From: Comamonadaceae bacterium
GTDB taxonomy: Bacteria > Pseudomonadota > Gammaproteobacteria > Burkholderiales > Burkholderiaceae_C
Assembly (NCBI GenBank): GCA_947476015.1
Contig: CANJOS010000005.1
Coordinates: 1 to 45,131, forward strand
Length of the DNA stretch: 45,131 nt
Reading direction: 5' to 3'
Shown here: piece after piece, positions 8,294 to 16,376 of the stretch
How the letters are laid out: each line of letters opens with the position of its first letter
Position numbering within the stretch: the stretch's first letter is position 1
Program-made: the position numbers and the translations under genes
The notes under the pieces: model-generated
What the model saw: only the letters and a program-made list of their open reading frames with translations
What the model was told of the DNA's origin: nothing
The model's database searches: none

Positions 8294-9499
8294 ATGAGTG
8301 AATCGGGAGGTCAAAACAAGGCGCCTGAGCCTGAAATTTTTTTCAGAGCCTTTGACCGCTTGCAGGTTGAGAGTTTTTTGAGCGCATTGAAGCATGGCAA
8401 CAAAAGTCTGGCCATTCTCAGCCAACATCAGGAACTGCTGTCCTACTATGGCGATGTCGTGGTTCATCGGCTGCGAAATGAGTTCCCTGAAGTACCCTTG
8501 GAATTTTTCATGCCAGCAGACTCTGACGAGATGCTGGAACGCTTCAATGCCATTTTAACCACTCAGTCATTCGACACTGCAACCAAGCCTCGCGCCAAAG
8601 GCCCCCCTGACAAAATTTGGATCATCCAAGATGGCCATGCGCTTGGCGAAAGTGAACTGCAACTTTTGGTCAGACTGATTCAAAACTTTCCAGGTGCTGG
8701 TATCAGTACATTGGTGATGTTCAGATCAGATCAAGACCTTGGGTCCACCGCCTTTCATGATGCCTCCCAATTCAATACCTGGGCACTTGAAATGCCTACT
8801 GCTGAGCAAAAGCTGAATGCGGTGCAACAGGCGAGGCGCAACGGCCATGAAAATTTAGCGCTCGAGTTGTTCAAGCAATGGGCCATTGCGCAAAAGAAAG
8901 CCATTGCACCTCCCCCATCGGCAGCATCCAAGGCCCGATCAACACCGCCACCAGCAAGCAAAACTTCTAGCAGAAAAGTAGGGCCTGCCATCCTGATTGT
9001 GTCTGGACTTCTGTTGATTTCAGTAGGGATATCTGCATTCCTGCACCCCGATTTAGGCGACAGGCTGGTGGCAGCTCTGAGCTTCAAAAGCAAACCTCAA
9101 CTGGTGGTGAGAAACACAGATCAGCGCGACATGAAAGATGTCAAAAAAAAGCGGGGTTCACTTTCAGAAATGCCTGAGGTGGCCGCACAAGGCCTCAAAT
9201 GGCTGCAAGGTTTACCCGGCGATCAATTTCTTCTGGAATTCCAAACTTTTTCAAATGTCAGCAACGCAGAGAAATTTATTGCGTCGAGCGAATTGTTGAA
9301 GAGAGCTCAAATTGTGCCTATTTATGCGAACGACAAACCCGACCTTCAATTTCTGGTGGTCGATGGGCCTTATCGAACCACAGACATTGCCAACAAGGCC
9401 GCATCACGACTGCCTGGATCTGCAGAGGTTTCGATTGAGAGCGTGGACAGTCTGCGGCTCTTTACCACCCAGAATCTGGCACCGCCGCCTAAATCTTGA
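8294..9499 (+). CDS. DamX-like bitopic membrane protein with SPOR-like C-terminal domain
   Basis: 401 residues. The cytoplasmic N-terminal ~200 residues resemble a degenerate AAA-type ATPase: KIWIIQDGHALGESELQLLVRLIQ looks like a Walker B/sensor segment, but no P-loop is visible. A Pro/Ser/Lys-rich linker follows (about 201-228), then one membrane segment near 229-250 (GPAILIVSGLLLISVGISAF), then a periplasmic part. The last ~90 residues (QFLLEFQTFSNVSNAEKFI ... LQFLVVDGPYRTTDIANKAASRLPG) fit a SPOR repeat, which in DamX/FtsN-type proteins binds denuded septal peptidoglycan. I infer a cell-division accessory role. Overall similarity to known families is low, so this is a call by architecture. 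Confidence 0.7.
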   Translation: MSESGGQNKAPEPEIFFRAFDRLQVESFLSALKHGNKSLAILSQHQELLSYYGDVVVHRLRNEFPEVPLEFFMPADSDEMLERFNAILTTQSFDTATKPRAKGPPDKIWIIQDGHALGESELQLLVRLIQNFPGAGISTLVMFRSDQDLGSTAFHDASQFNTWALEMPTAEQKLNAVQQARRNGHENLALELFKQWAIAQKKAIAPPPSAASKARSTPPPASKTSSRKVGPAILIVSGLLLISVGISAFLHPDLGDRLVAALSFKSKPQLVVRNTDQRDMKDVKKKRGSLSEMPEVAAQGLKWLQGLPGDQFLLEFQTFSNVSNAEKFIASSELLKRAQIVPIYANDKPDLQFLVVDGPYRTTDIANKAASRLPGSAEVSIESVDSLRLFTTQNLAPPPKS

Positions 9500-9509
9500 T
9501 TCACGTCAA
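9496..9509 (+). promoter_or_regulatory. FNR/Anr-like palindrome upstream of rquA
   Basis: TTGATTCACGTCAA matches the FNR consensus TTGAT-N4-ATCAA at 9 of 10 fixed positions. It overlaps the stop codon of the DamX-like gene and its centre lies 41.5 bases before the rquA ATG. A class II FNR site at -41.5 would put the transcript start almost on the ATG, so either the mRNA is leaderless or the geometry differs. The match to an anaerobic regulator fits the anaerobic role of rhodoquinone. Confidence 0.45.
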
Positions 9510-9543
9510 TATTTAAATTCTTGCAAGCTCCAAACTCGGGGGC

Positions 9544-10272
9544 ATGACAAGCACCCATGCACCTGCCTCCTTGACATCCCCCCTTGCAAATCTGAATTGC
9601 GACCCTGCCATTCCAGCCTACCTCCAAACTGAATATGGGTGGGCCTATGTCCACCCCAATGCAGTTCGTCTCTTTGAGCGCGAGTGGCTGATTAACCTCA
9701 TCCTTTTTGGTCATTACGGGCTGCTCAGGCGTCTTGCCTTGGCTGAATTGGGCCCCCAGATTTGTGGCCAAACACTTCAAGTGGCTTGCGTTTATGGCAA
9801 TCTCACTCAAAAGTTGATTGAGCAACTGGCGCCTGAAGGCAAGCTCAAGGTGGTGGATATTTTGCCAATTCAGTTGGACAACTTGGCACACAAATTACAA
9901 GCCGATCCCCGAGTTTCCCTAGAACGTTGCAATGCTGCTTCACTCACAGATGCCGATGCCAGCCAAGATCAAGTTTTGCTTTTCTTTTTATTGCACGAAC
10001 AACCCGCAGATGTCCGACGCGCCACCCTCCGAGAAGCCTTGCGTGTGGTAAAGCCCGGAGGGAAAATCGTCATCATCGATTACCACAAGCCGCACCCTAT
10101 GCACCCCTTAAAGCCTTTGATTCGACTGATTTTTCGTTACCTGGAACCTTTTGCGATGGACTTATGGGAGCAAGACATCGAAGACTTTTTGCCTCAAGAC
10201 TTGCATTGGACCTGCAAGCGGCAAAGCTCTGTTTTTGGTGGCCTCTACCAACTAACAGTGATTCAACGCTGA
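9544..10272 (+). CDS. rquA: Rhodoquinone biosynthesis enzyme RquA
   Basis: 242 residues, a class I methyltransferase-like fold. It shows the RquA pattern: PAYLQTEYGWAYVHPNAV near the N-terminus, WLINLILFGHYGLLRRLAL, and LQVACVYGNLTQKL where ordinary methyltransferases have a DxGxGxG SAM loop. LKVVDILPIQLDNL, LLFFLLHEQPADVR and VVKPGGKIVIIDYHKPHP follow. In Rhodospirillum rubrum RquA converts ubiquinone to rhodoquinone, with SAM acting as amino donor. Rhodoquinone has a low potential and lets complex I drive fumarate reduction without oxygen. The gene is solitary, with an FNR-like site before it, and its 3' end overlaps the convergent hydroxylase gene by 21 bases. A generic SAM methyltransferase is the alternative, but the altered SAM loop argues for RquA. 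Confidence 0.9.
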   Translation: MTSTHAPASLTSPLANLNCDPAIPAYLQTEYGWAYVHPNAVRLFEREWLINLILFGHYGLLRRLALAELGPQICGQTLQVACVYGNLTQKLIEQLAPEGKLKVVDILPIQLDNLAHKLQADPRVSLERCNAASLTDADASQDQVLLFFLLHEQPADVRRATLREALRVVKPGGKIVIIDYHKPHPMHPLKPLIRLIFRYLEPFAMDLWEQDIEDFLPQDLHWTCKRQSSVFGGLYQLTVIQR

Positions 10273-11469
10273 GGAGATTGACGGGATTTGAAGCGCATCG
10301 TACTCAAACAACCAGTCGTAACGGGTGCGAACTTTTTCTGGCGCCCATTCAGAGGAGACATAGCTGACCGCTTTGGCATCATCAGACAATTGAGGATTGT
10401 GAAATCGCAAGGCATTGTCGCTGGATCGATTCACAATGTCAGCGGTGCGCTGCCAACGCAAAGATTCAAATTGAACAAATGCCTCTGAAACCTGCGAGTG
10501 TGCCGCTAAGCACCGCGCCATCACTGCCGCGTCCTCAAGGGCCATGTTGGCACCTTGTGCCAGAAATGGCAAGGTAGGATGCGCGGCATCGCCGATCAAA
10601 CAAACAGCACCCTGAGCCCACCCTTTTTGAGGTGTTCGGCCTAACAATGCCCACTTAAAGGGTTGCTCAATTTTTTGCATCAATTCAAGCACATCGGGAT
10701 GCCAATGACCAAAATCTTTCAACAACTCTTCATGACTCCCGCGCTCGTTCCATGAGTCACTTCGCCAACCATCTTTCTCCACAATGCCCACCACGTTCAT
10801 GAGTTGTCCACCGCGAACTGGATAGGTGATGACGTGAGCGCCCGGTCCCACCCAATTGGTACCCACTTGGGCTTGCAGATGCGCTGAAATATGCTGAACT
10901 GGCACCAAACCTCGCCATGCCAACAAGTCAGTGAAATGAGCTTTGTCTTCGCCCAAAAGTTGTTCGCGCAAAACAGAATGAACACCGTCGGCTGCGATCA
11001 AACCTTCAGCCACATGTGAAGTGCCGTCTTGCAAATCAAAAGTCACGCCAACCGAGGTGCTTTGCGCCGACACGACGCGTGCATTCAATTGGACCGGCCT
11101 GTCCGACCTGGCGGCATAAACATCCAGCAGCACCTTGTGCAAATCACCGCGATGCACCAGCCAATATGGCGCGCCAAATCTCACCATACAATCATTGCCA
11201 AGGTCAAACAATTTCCATCGTTGACCCGTGTTCCACATTCGAATTTCTTTGCCGCTGGCTTCGCAAACCAAGCCTTGCAAGGCTTCTCTCAAGCCTAAAT
11301 CGATCAAGATACGTGAGCCATTGGGAGAGATCTGCAAGCCAGCACCCACCTCGGCCAGGTGGCTGGCTTGTTCATAAACATCAACCTTGAAACCCTGCTG
11401 TAACAATGCAAGGGCTGTGGCCAAACCGGCAATGCCTGCGCCTGCAATGGCAATCCGTCTGTCGGTCAT
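10252..11469 (-). CDS. FAD-dependent monooxygenase, salicylate/3-hydroxybenzoate hydroxylase-like
   Basis: 405 residues from the ATG at 11469, chosen over the track start at 11508 because it overlaps the upstream stop as ATGA. Class A flavoprotein hydroxylase motifs are complete: IAGAGIAGLATALALLQQG (FAD Rossmann), AADGVHSVLRE (DG motif) and VCLIGDAAHPTLPFLAQGANMALEDA (GD motif). Relatives use NAD(P)H and O2 to hydroxylate aromatic acids such as salicylate, 3-hydroxybenzoate or 6-hydroxynicotinate. It is last in a minus-strand operon with a thiamine diphosphate enzyme and two Bug receptors, so the substrate is probably an imported aromatic acid. Which one cannot be read from the sequence. Confidence 0.9.
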   Translation of the reverse strand: MTDRRIAIAGAGIAGLATALALLQQGFKVDVYEQASHLAEVGAGLQISPNGSRILIDLGLREALQGLVCEASGKEIRMWNTGQRWKLFDLGNDCMVRFGAPYWLVHRGDLHKVLLDVYAARSDRPVQLNARVVSAQSTSVGVTFDLQDGTSHVAEGLIAADGVHSVLREQLLGEDKAHFTDLLAWRGLVPVQHISAHLQAQVGTNWVGPGAHVITYPVRGGQLMNVVGIVEKDGWRSDSWNERGSHEELLKDFGHWHPDVLELMQKIEQPFKWALLGRTPQKGWAQGAVCLIGDAAHPTLPFLAQGANMALEDAAVMARCLAAHSQVSEAFVQFESLRWQRTADIVNRSSDNALRFHNPQLSDDAKAVSYVSSEWAPEKVRTRYDWLFEYDALQIPSISSALNHC

Positions 11470-12464
11470 TCCGCTTTGATGTTGTTGTCTTTGGCGACTT
11501 GGGTCCATAGCTGGATTTCTTGTGAGATAACTTTGGCAAAATCAGCGGAGGCTCCTCCGACAGGCTTGATGTCCAACTTGCCCATTCTTTCTTTCACATC
11601 AGGCATGGCCATGATGCGTGCAACTTCTTCTTGAACACGTTTCACAACCACTGGCGGCGTACCAGAAGGCGCCAGCAAACCACTCCAAAAATTCACTGAC
11701 AAATCAACGCCTTGCTCTTTCAGGGTGGGCACTTGGGGGTATGCGGCCAAGCGCTGCTCGGATGTCACAGCCAATGCTCGCAATTTGCCAGCCTTCAACA
11801 AAGCGGCAATGGGGCCCGAATCAATCAGTGTCATTTGTACTTCTTGGGTGAGCACTGCATTGATAGAAGGCGCGCTGCCTTGGTAAGGCACATTCAAAGC
11901 TTTCAGGCCCGTTTGCGTTTTGATCAACTCCATGACCAACTGAAAGGAAGCTGAGGGATGCGAGTAATTGAACTTGCTGGGATTGGCTTTGGTGAGATTG
12001 ACCAATTCTGAAAATGTCTTGGCACTGGAAGCCTCGTTGACCGCCAAAATCATGGGAAATGAACCCACCAAGGAAATTGGCATTAAATCGGTCACAGGGT
12101 TGTAGGAGAGCTTGGCCACCAGAACAGGGTTGAACACAATGGGACCACTCGCCGCCATCAACAAGGTGTAACCATCGGGTGCAGACTTGGCCACCAACTC
12201 GGTCCCAATTGCAGCGCCAGCGCCCGGTTTGTTCTCAACCACCACAGGCTGGCCCAATGCAGGCGCCAATTTTTCGGCCACCACGCGCGCCAAAATATCA
12301 TTGGCACCGCCAGGGGCGTAAGGCACCACAATTTTCACCGACTTGGTCGGCCACGCAGCTTGCGCAAGCGCAAAAGTGGGAACCCAAAAAATAGCGACAG
12401 CACTCAACAAGAGTGCCATGCGCTTGCTTGGCAAGACTGCAGTTGAATCAGTTGTTTTCATCAA
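11466..12464 (-). CDS. Bug-family tripartite tricarboxylate-type periplasmic substrate-binding protein
   Basis: 332 residues with a signal peptide (hydrophobic stretch to ALAQAAWPTKSVK). Family motifs: KIVVPYAPGGANDILARVVAEKL, VVVENKPGAGAAIGTELVAKSAPDGYTLL, and LNVPYQGSAPSINAVLTQEVQMTLID. Bug receptors bind small carboxylates, amides or aromatic acids with low charge dependence and feed TctAB-type permeases or act as sensors. It lies between the thiamine diphosphate enzyme (15 bases upstream) and the hydroxylase (4-base ATGA overlap), so it is part of that operon. An AGGAG ribosome site precedes its ATG. No TctA/TctB gene is present in the window. Confidence 0.94.
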   Translation of the reverse strand: MMKTTDSTAVLPSKRMALLLSAVAIFWVPTFALAQAAWPTKSVKIVVPYAPGGANDILARVVAEKLAPALGQPVVVENKPGAGAAIGTELVAKSAPDGYTLLMAASGPIVFNPVLVAKLSYNPVTDLMPISLVGSFPMILAVNEASSAKTFSELVNLTKANPSKFNYSHPSASFQLVMELIKTQTGLKALNVPYQGSAPSINAVLTQEVQMTLIDSGPIAALLKAGKLRALAVTSEQRLAAYPQVPTLKEQGVDLSVNFWSGLLAPSGTPPVVVKRVQEEVARIMAMPDVKERMGKLDIKPVGGASADFAKVISQEIQLWTQVAKDNNIKAE

Positions 12465-12479
12465 TATCTCCTGTTTTTC

Positions 12480-14207
12480 TTAAAGCGGCGTAATGCGAAC
12501 ATGAAGCAAAACGCTGCGACCTTCATCAAGGACTTTCACACAGCGTGCAATGGCGGCATTCACTTGTGTCGGATCGTTCAGTCGCTCACCGTGCGCGCCT
12601 GCCGCTTCGGCAATGGCGGCAAAGTCGGTGCCGTGGCCCAACACTGATGCAAATTGATTTGTATTTTTAGCTTGCCCTTGCGGGTACATGCGCAATGTAG
12701 ATTCCTTCACAGCCGACCAACCGCCGTTGTCCAACAGCACCGTGAGAATGGGCAATTGATTTTCCACTGCAATGGTGTAGACAGCGCTTGGGTTACCAAA
12801 ATAGAACGAGCCATCACCCACCACATGAACCACACGCCTGTTGGGCTGAGCCAATTTCATGCCCAAGGCAGTGCCTGCAGAAAAACCGAGACCACCCCCC
12901 ATCAATCCCACCAAAGTTCCTGGTGTGTTGCGCGGGATCTGTTCAAACACAGCCATGGTGTTGCGAATGGCTTCGTTCAGGACCACATCCTCTGAATTTA
13001 AATGCTGGCCTAAAACGGCACACAGGTAGTGGGGGTTGATGGCATTGACAGTGCCTTGTTCTTTGGCAAGCAGCGCCACCCTTTGCGCATTTTTCGCATG
13101 CGCATTGCTCAATTCAAGGGTTCGTTGTTTGACTTTGGCTTGAAATTCAGGCGTGGCCATGGCTTCCACAGCTTCAATCAATTGCGCCATCAAACGCACA
13201 CTGTCGCCTTCAATGCGTGCATCCAAGGGGAAGCCCCACATGGGAATGTCACGTTTGATGGCATCGACATCAAACTGCGCCCAATAGGCATTTGGATTGA
13301 CGCGCGTGGTTTTGGGGATCCACGGCACATCGACATCGACCATCAGACCAACATCAGTTTGTTCGGTGAAGGCCGCGGGGTTGTAACCGCCAAAGAAGGG
13401 GGAGTCACGGCGCAAATTCATGTGCGCCGTATTGAACTCACACACCCGCATGCCGCACAAGGCCGCCAACTTTTCAATCTGGGCGGGTGCTTGATGGTTT
13501 CGTCCTGCATAGGCGGTGACCATCATGGGGTTGTCAGATTGAATTAATTTTTTGGCGATGGCTTTGATGCTGGCAGGATCTGCCCCTTGCGCTTTCACTG
13601 GCAGATGTTTCTGCAAACCGTAAGCGCCAATGCTGGCAGCATCCACATGAGCAGCCAACACCTCTCTTGGCAATGTCAGGTAAACCGGCCCGGTGGGATC
13701 ACTTTGCATCACAGCAACCGCACGCGAGACTACTTCATGCGCCATGGACGGCCATGCCAAGTTGTATTCCCATTTCACATAAGGTCTGACCACGCTGCCT
13801 TGATCGAATGGTTCTTGAATGAAATGAACGTAGGTATCTCGACCACCTTCTGAGTTGTCAAACGTCGTCATGGGCGCGCGACCTGCAATCAGCAAAATCG
13901 GAATACGTGCACGGCACAAATTGTGCAAACCCATCGCAGCGTTGGCTGTGCCTGCGTCGACGTGAACCAACACAGCTTGACCGCGACCTGTCGCCAAGGC
14001 ATAACCACCGGCCATGTGAACAGCCGTATTTTCATGCGGACACAAAATCAAACTTGGGAATTTTCTGCCTTGCTCGCGCCAATGCGCCATCTCTTCAATG
14101 AGGGGCGCATGGTCTGTGCCCAGATTACAAAATAAATAGTCAATGCCTGAATCAACCAAACCTTGAAGCAAGTCGTTGGCAGCCGTGCGTGTATCAACAT
14201 CAGACAT
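12480..14207 (-). CDS. Thiamine diphosphate-dependent enzyme, acetolactate synthase/benzoylformate decarboxylase-like
   Basis: 575 residues with the three-domain PYR-central-PP layout. The catalytic glutamate sits in CPHENTAVHMAGGYA (Glu59). The diphosphate/Mg motif is VVGDGSFYFGNPSAVYTIAVENQLPILTVLLDN. The family includes acetolactate synthase, oxalyl-CoA and phenylglyoxylate/benzoylformate decarboxylases. There is no adjacent small regulatory subunit or ilv gene, so biosynthetic acetolactate synthase is unlikely. It is flanked on both sides by Bug receptor genes with 3- and 15-base gaps and is followed by an aromatic hydroxylase. I infer a catabolic 2-oxo acid decarboxylase or ligase acting on an aromatic or branched oxo acid. 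Confidence 0.9.
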   Translation of the reverse strand: MSDVDTRTAANDLLQGLVDSGIDYLFCNLGTDHAPLIEEMAHWREQGRKFPSLILCPHENTAVHMAGGYALATGRGQAVLVHVDAGTANAAMGLHNLCRARIPILLIAGRAPMTTFDNSEGGRDTYVHFIQEPFDQGSVVRPYVKWEYNLAWPSMAHEVVSRAVAVMQSDPTGPVYLTLPREVLAAHVDAASIGAYGLQKHLPVKAQGADPASIKAIAKKLIQSDNPMMVTAYAGRNHQAPAQIEKLAALCGMRVCEFNTAHMNLRRDSPFFGGYNPAAFTEQTDVGLMVDVDVPWIPKTTRVNPNAYWAQFDVDAIKRDIPMWGFPLDARIEGDSVRLMAQLIEAVEAMATPEFQAKVKQRTLELSNAHAKNAQRVALLAKEQGTVNAINPHYLCAVLGQHLNSEDVVLNEAIRNTMAVFEQIPRNTPGTLVGLMGGGLGFSAGTALGMKLAQPNRRVVHVVGDGSFYFGNPSAVYTIAVENQLPILTVLLDNGGWSAVKESTLRMYPQGQAKNTNQFASVLGHGTDFAAIAEAAGAHGERLNDPTQVNAAIARCVKVLDEGRSVLLHVRITPL

Positions 14208-14210
14208 ACA

Positions 14211-15197
14211 TTACTTCTGGTAAAGCCCGGCTGCTTTCACAACCGGCAGCATCTGTTTAAGTTCGGTTTCAATTCTTTGACGAACCACCTCGGGTCCTGC
14301 GCTGTCACTTTCATGGCCCAGTTTGCTGTACGCCTCCCGCGTGGCAGGCATTTCCAAATACTTTTTCAATTCTTGGGAAACGCGCGCCAGAATGGCTGGC
14401 GGTGTTTTGGCAGGGGCAAAAAGGGCCAGCCAAATTTCAAACTCCGTGCCTGGGTAACCCGCCTCAGCCAGCGTTGGGACGTCTGGCATGAAACGCGATC
14501 GCTTCTGCGATGCGACGGCCAAGGCCCGCAAACTGCCCGCTTGAATCTGCCCCTTCACAGGTGCCAAATCTGCCATCGCCATGACCACACGGCCCGTGAT
14601 CAGGTCTGAAACTGCCGGTGGGAAACCTTGGTACGGCACATGAATCATGTCCACACCAGCGCTTTGTGTCAGCATAGCGGTACCCACATGTCCCATGCCG
14701 CCGATGCCATTGCTGGCGTAGGGCAAGAGACCAGGTTTGTTTTTGGCATCGGCCATCAACTCCTTGACAGTGTTGTAGCGATTTGAAGTGGCAGTGACGA
14801 GATAAAATGGCAAGCGAGAGACCATGCCGACAGGCGCAAAGTCGGTCAAGGAATCAAATGGCAATTTGCCTGGATGGGTGAGCGGCAACAAAGCCATGGT
14901 AGAGCCACCAGCCAGCAGAAACGTATAGCCATCAGGTGCTGCACGCGCCACCATTTCAGCGCCAATGACTGTGCCGCCACCAGGTTTTGGATCGGTCAAG
15001 ACTGACTGACCCAGCACGGTGGTCAAGTGCTGCGCAACCAGACGCGCCGCGGAATCTACGCCACCACCTGCAGGGTAAGGGACCACAATTCGAATGGGCT
15101 TGGAAGGCCACTCTTGCGCTTGGGCCGTCAGCGACAAACAAAATGTGATGAGACAAATAGAACAAATGGAAAAGGAGCGCAAAAACTTCAGACGCAT
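14211..15197 (-). CDS. Bug-family periplasmic substrate-binding protein
   Basis: About 328 residues from Met15 of the track ORF (MRLKFLRSFSICSICLITFCLSLTAQAQ). This choice gives a clean signal peptide; the upstream start at 15239 would put 14 extra residues before it. Motifs include IRIVVPYPAGGGVDSAARLVAQHL, DPKPGGGTVIGAEMVARAAPDGYTFLLAGG and IHVPYQGFPPAVSDLITGRV. It is the first gene of the minus-strand operon with the thiamine diphosphate enzyme, 3 bases away. It is divergent from another Bug gene, so the two receptors probably share a control region. Confidence 0.92.
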   Translation of the reverse strand: MRLKFLRSFSICSICLITFCLSLTAQAQEWPSKPIRIVVPYPAGGGVDSAARLVAQHLTTVLGQSVLTDPKPGGGTVIGAEMVARAAPDGYTFLLAGGSTMALLPLTHPGKLPFDSLTDFAPVGMVSRLPFYLVTATSNRYNTVKELMADAKNKPGLLPYASNGIGGMGHVGTAMLTQSAGVDMIHVPYQGFPPAVSDLITGRVVMAMADLAPVKGQIQAGSLRALAVASQKRSRFMPDVPTLAEAGYPGTEFEIWLALFAPAKTPPAILARVSQELKKYLEMPATREAYSKLGHESDSAGPEVVRQRIETELKQMLPVVKAAGLYQK

Positions 15198-15378
15198 ATA
15201 AAACCATTCTGTGAATGCAAACAGCCCAGAAGGTAGCACGAGTGCTGGCTTGGCGGAATGATGAAAACCCCAATTTCAGGCCGACGACACTGACCAATTT
15301 AAGAAGCCTGAATCCGTTCAATTACTGATTGCAATGGAGACCATGCGCGACTAGAGTACGGGCTCCTTAGGAGACCTT
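15198..15378. promoter_or_regulatory. Divergent control region between two Bug-receptor operons
   Basis: 181 bases. On the plus strand TTGCAA (15329-15334), a 17-base spacer and TAGAGT (15352-15357) form a plausible sigma-70 promoter, each hexamer matching 4 of 6. A start near 15364 would lead to the AGGAG ribosome site at 15369-15373. CTCC-TTA-GGAG around that site could form a short hairpin masking it, though the stem is only four pairs. No convincing minus-strand promoter or regulator palindrome was seen. Confidence 0.4.
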
Positions 15379-16368
15379 ATGCACACCATTTCAGTTCGTT
15401 GGTTTCGTTGGCTTTCAAGTTCAATTTTGGCCATCATCATGGTATTTTCAGCTGGCGCACAAACCACTGACTACCCAACCAAGCCCATCAAAATTGTGGT
15501 GACATTTCCACCGGGCGGCAGTTCTGACGCCATCGTTCGCATTTTGTCTACCCGTCTGAATGACAAATTAGGCCAAGCTTTGGTGATTGACAACAGGCCC
15601 GGTGCAGGCGGCAACATTGGTTTGAGTGCCGTGGCCAAGGCTGCGCCGGATGGTTACACGCTAGGTGTTGGCGCTGCGGGTGGTTTGACGGCCAATTCAA
15701 GCCTTTACCCCCAAATGCCTTTTGATGTCGCTAAAGATTTTTCACCCATCACCATGTTGGCGGCCATTCCCTTTGTCTTGGTGGGACACCCCTCCGTGCC
15801 AGCAGACAATATGCAACAACTCATTGCACTGGCGAAGTCGCAGCCCGGCAAAATTGCCATTGGCCATGGCGGCAACGGGACGGCCATGCATTTGTCAACG
15901 GCACTCTTCACGCAAATGGCAGACCTGAAACTGATTGAAGTGCCCTATCGTGGCTCAGGTCCTGCCGCCATGGATGCCTTGTCTGGTCAAATTCAATTGT
16001 CCATGACAGACTTGGCTGCAGCACTGCCCCACATCAAGGCAGGCAAGCTCAAAGCCTTTGCAGTGACCAGTCCCAAACGTTTGAGTAATTTACCCGATGT
16101 GCCCACCCTCGCTGAAAGTGGACTTGCAGGCTACGACGCCACTGGATGGTTTGGCTTGGTCGCACCTGTGGGCACCTCGCCGCAAATTATTCAGAGGCTT
16201 CACACTGAATTTGCTGCGGCCTTGAACGATGAATCCTTGAAAGCTCAAATGCGTCAAAATGGCATGGAACCGATTGTCACAAGCGTTGAAGGTTTCGAAG
16301 CCTACATCAAAAGCGAAACACAAAAATGGGCCAAGGTCATTCGACAAGCCAACATCAAACTGAACTGA
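15379..16368 (+). CDS. Bug-family periplasmic substrate-binding protein
   Basis: 329 residues. The signal peptide spans about residues 1-28 (SILAIIMVFSAGAQTTDYP). Family motifs: IKIVVTFPPGGSSDAIVRIL, IDNRPGAGGNIGLSAVAKAAPDGYTLGVG and IEVPYRGSGPAAMDALSGQI. AGGAG lies five bases before the ATG, giving a firm start. It is followed by the FAD hydroxylase gene on the same strand 8 bases later, so receptor and hydroxylase very likely share a transcript and a substrate. Together with the divergent operon this makes three Bug receptors within 5 kb, suggesting related ligands handled in parallel. Confidence 0.94.
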   Translation: MHTISVRWFRWLSSSILAIIMVFSAGAQTTDYPTKPIKIVVTFPPGGSSDAIVRILSTRLNDKLGQALVIDNRPGAGGNIGLSAVAKAAPDGYTLGVGAAGGLTANSSLYPQMPFDVAKDFSPITMLAAIPFVLVGHPSVPADNMQQLIALAKSQPGKIAIGHGGNGTAMHLSTALFTQMADLKLIEVPYRGSGPAAMDALSGQIQLSMTDLAAALPHIKAGKLKAFAVTSPKRLSNLPDVPTLAESGLAGYDATGWFGLVAPVGTSPQIIQRLHTEFAAALNDESLKAQMRQNGMEPIVTSVEGFEAYIKSETQKWAKVIRQANIKLN

Positions 16369-16376
16369 ATAGAAAC

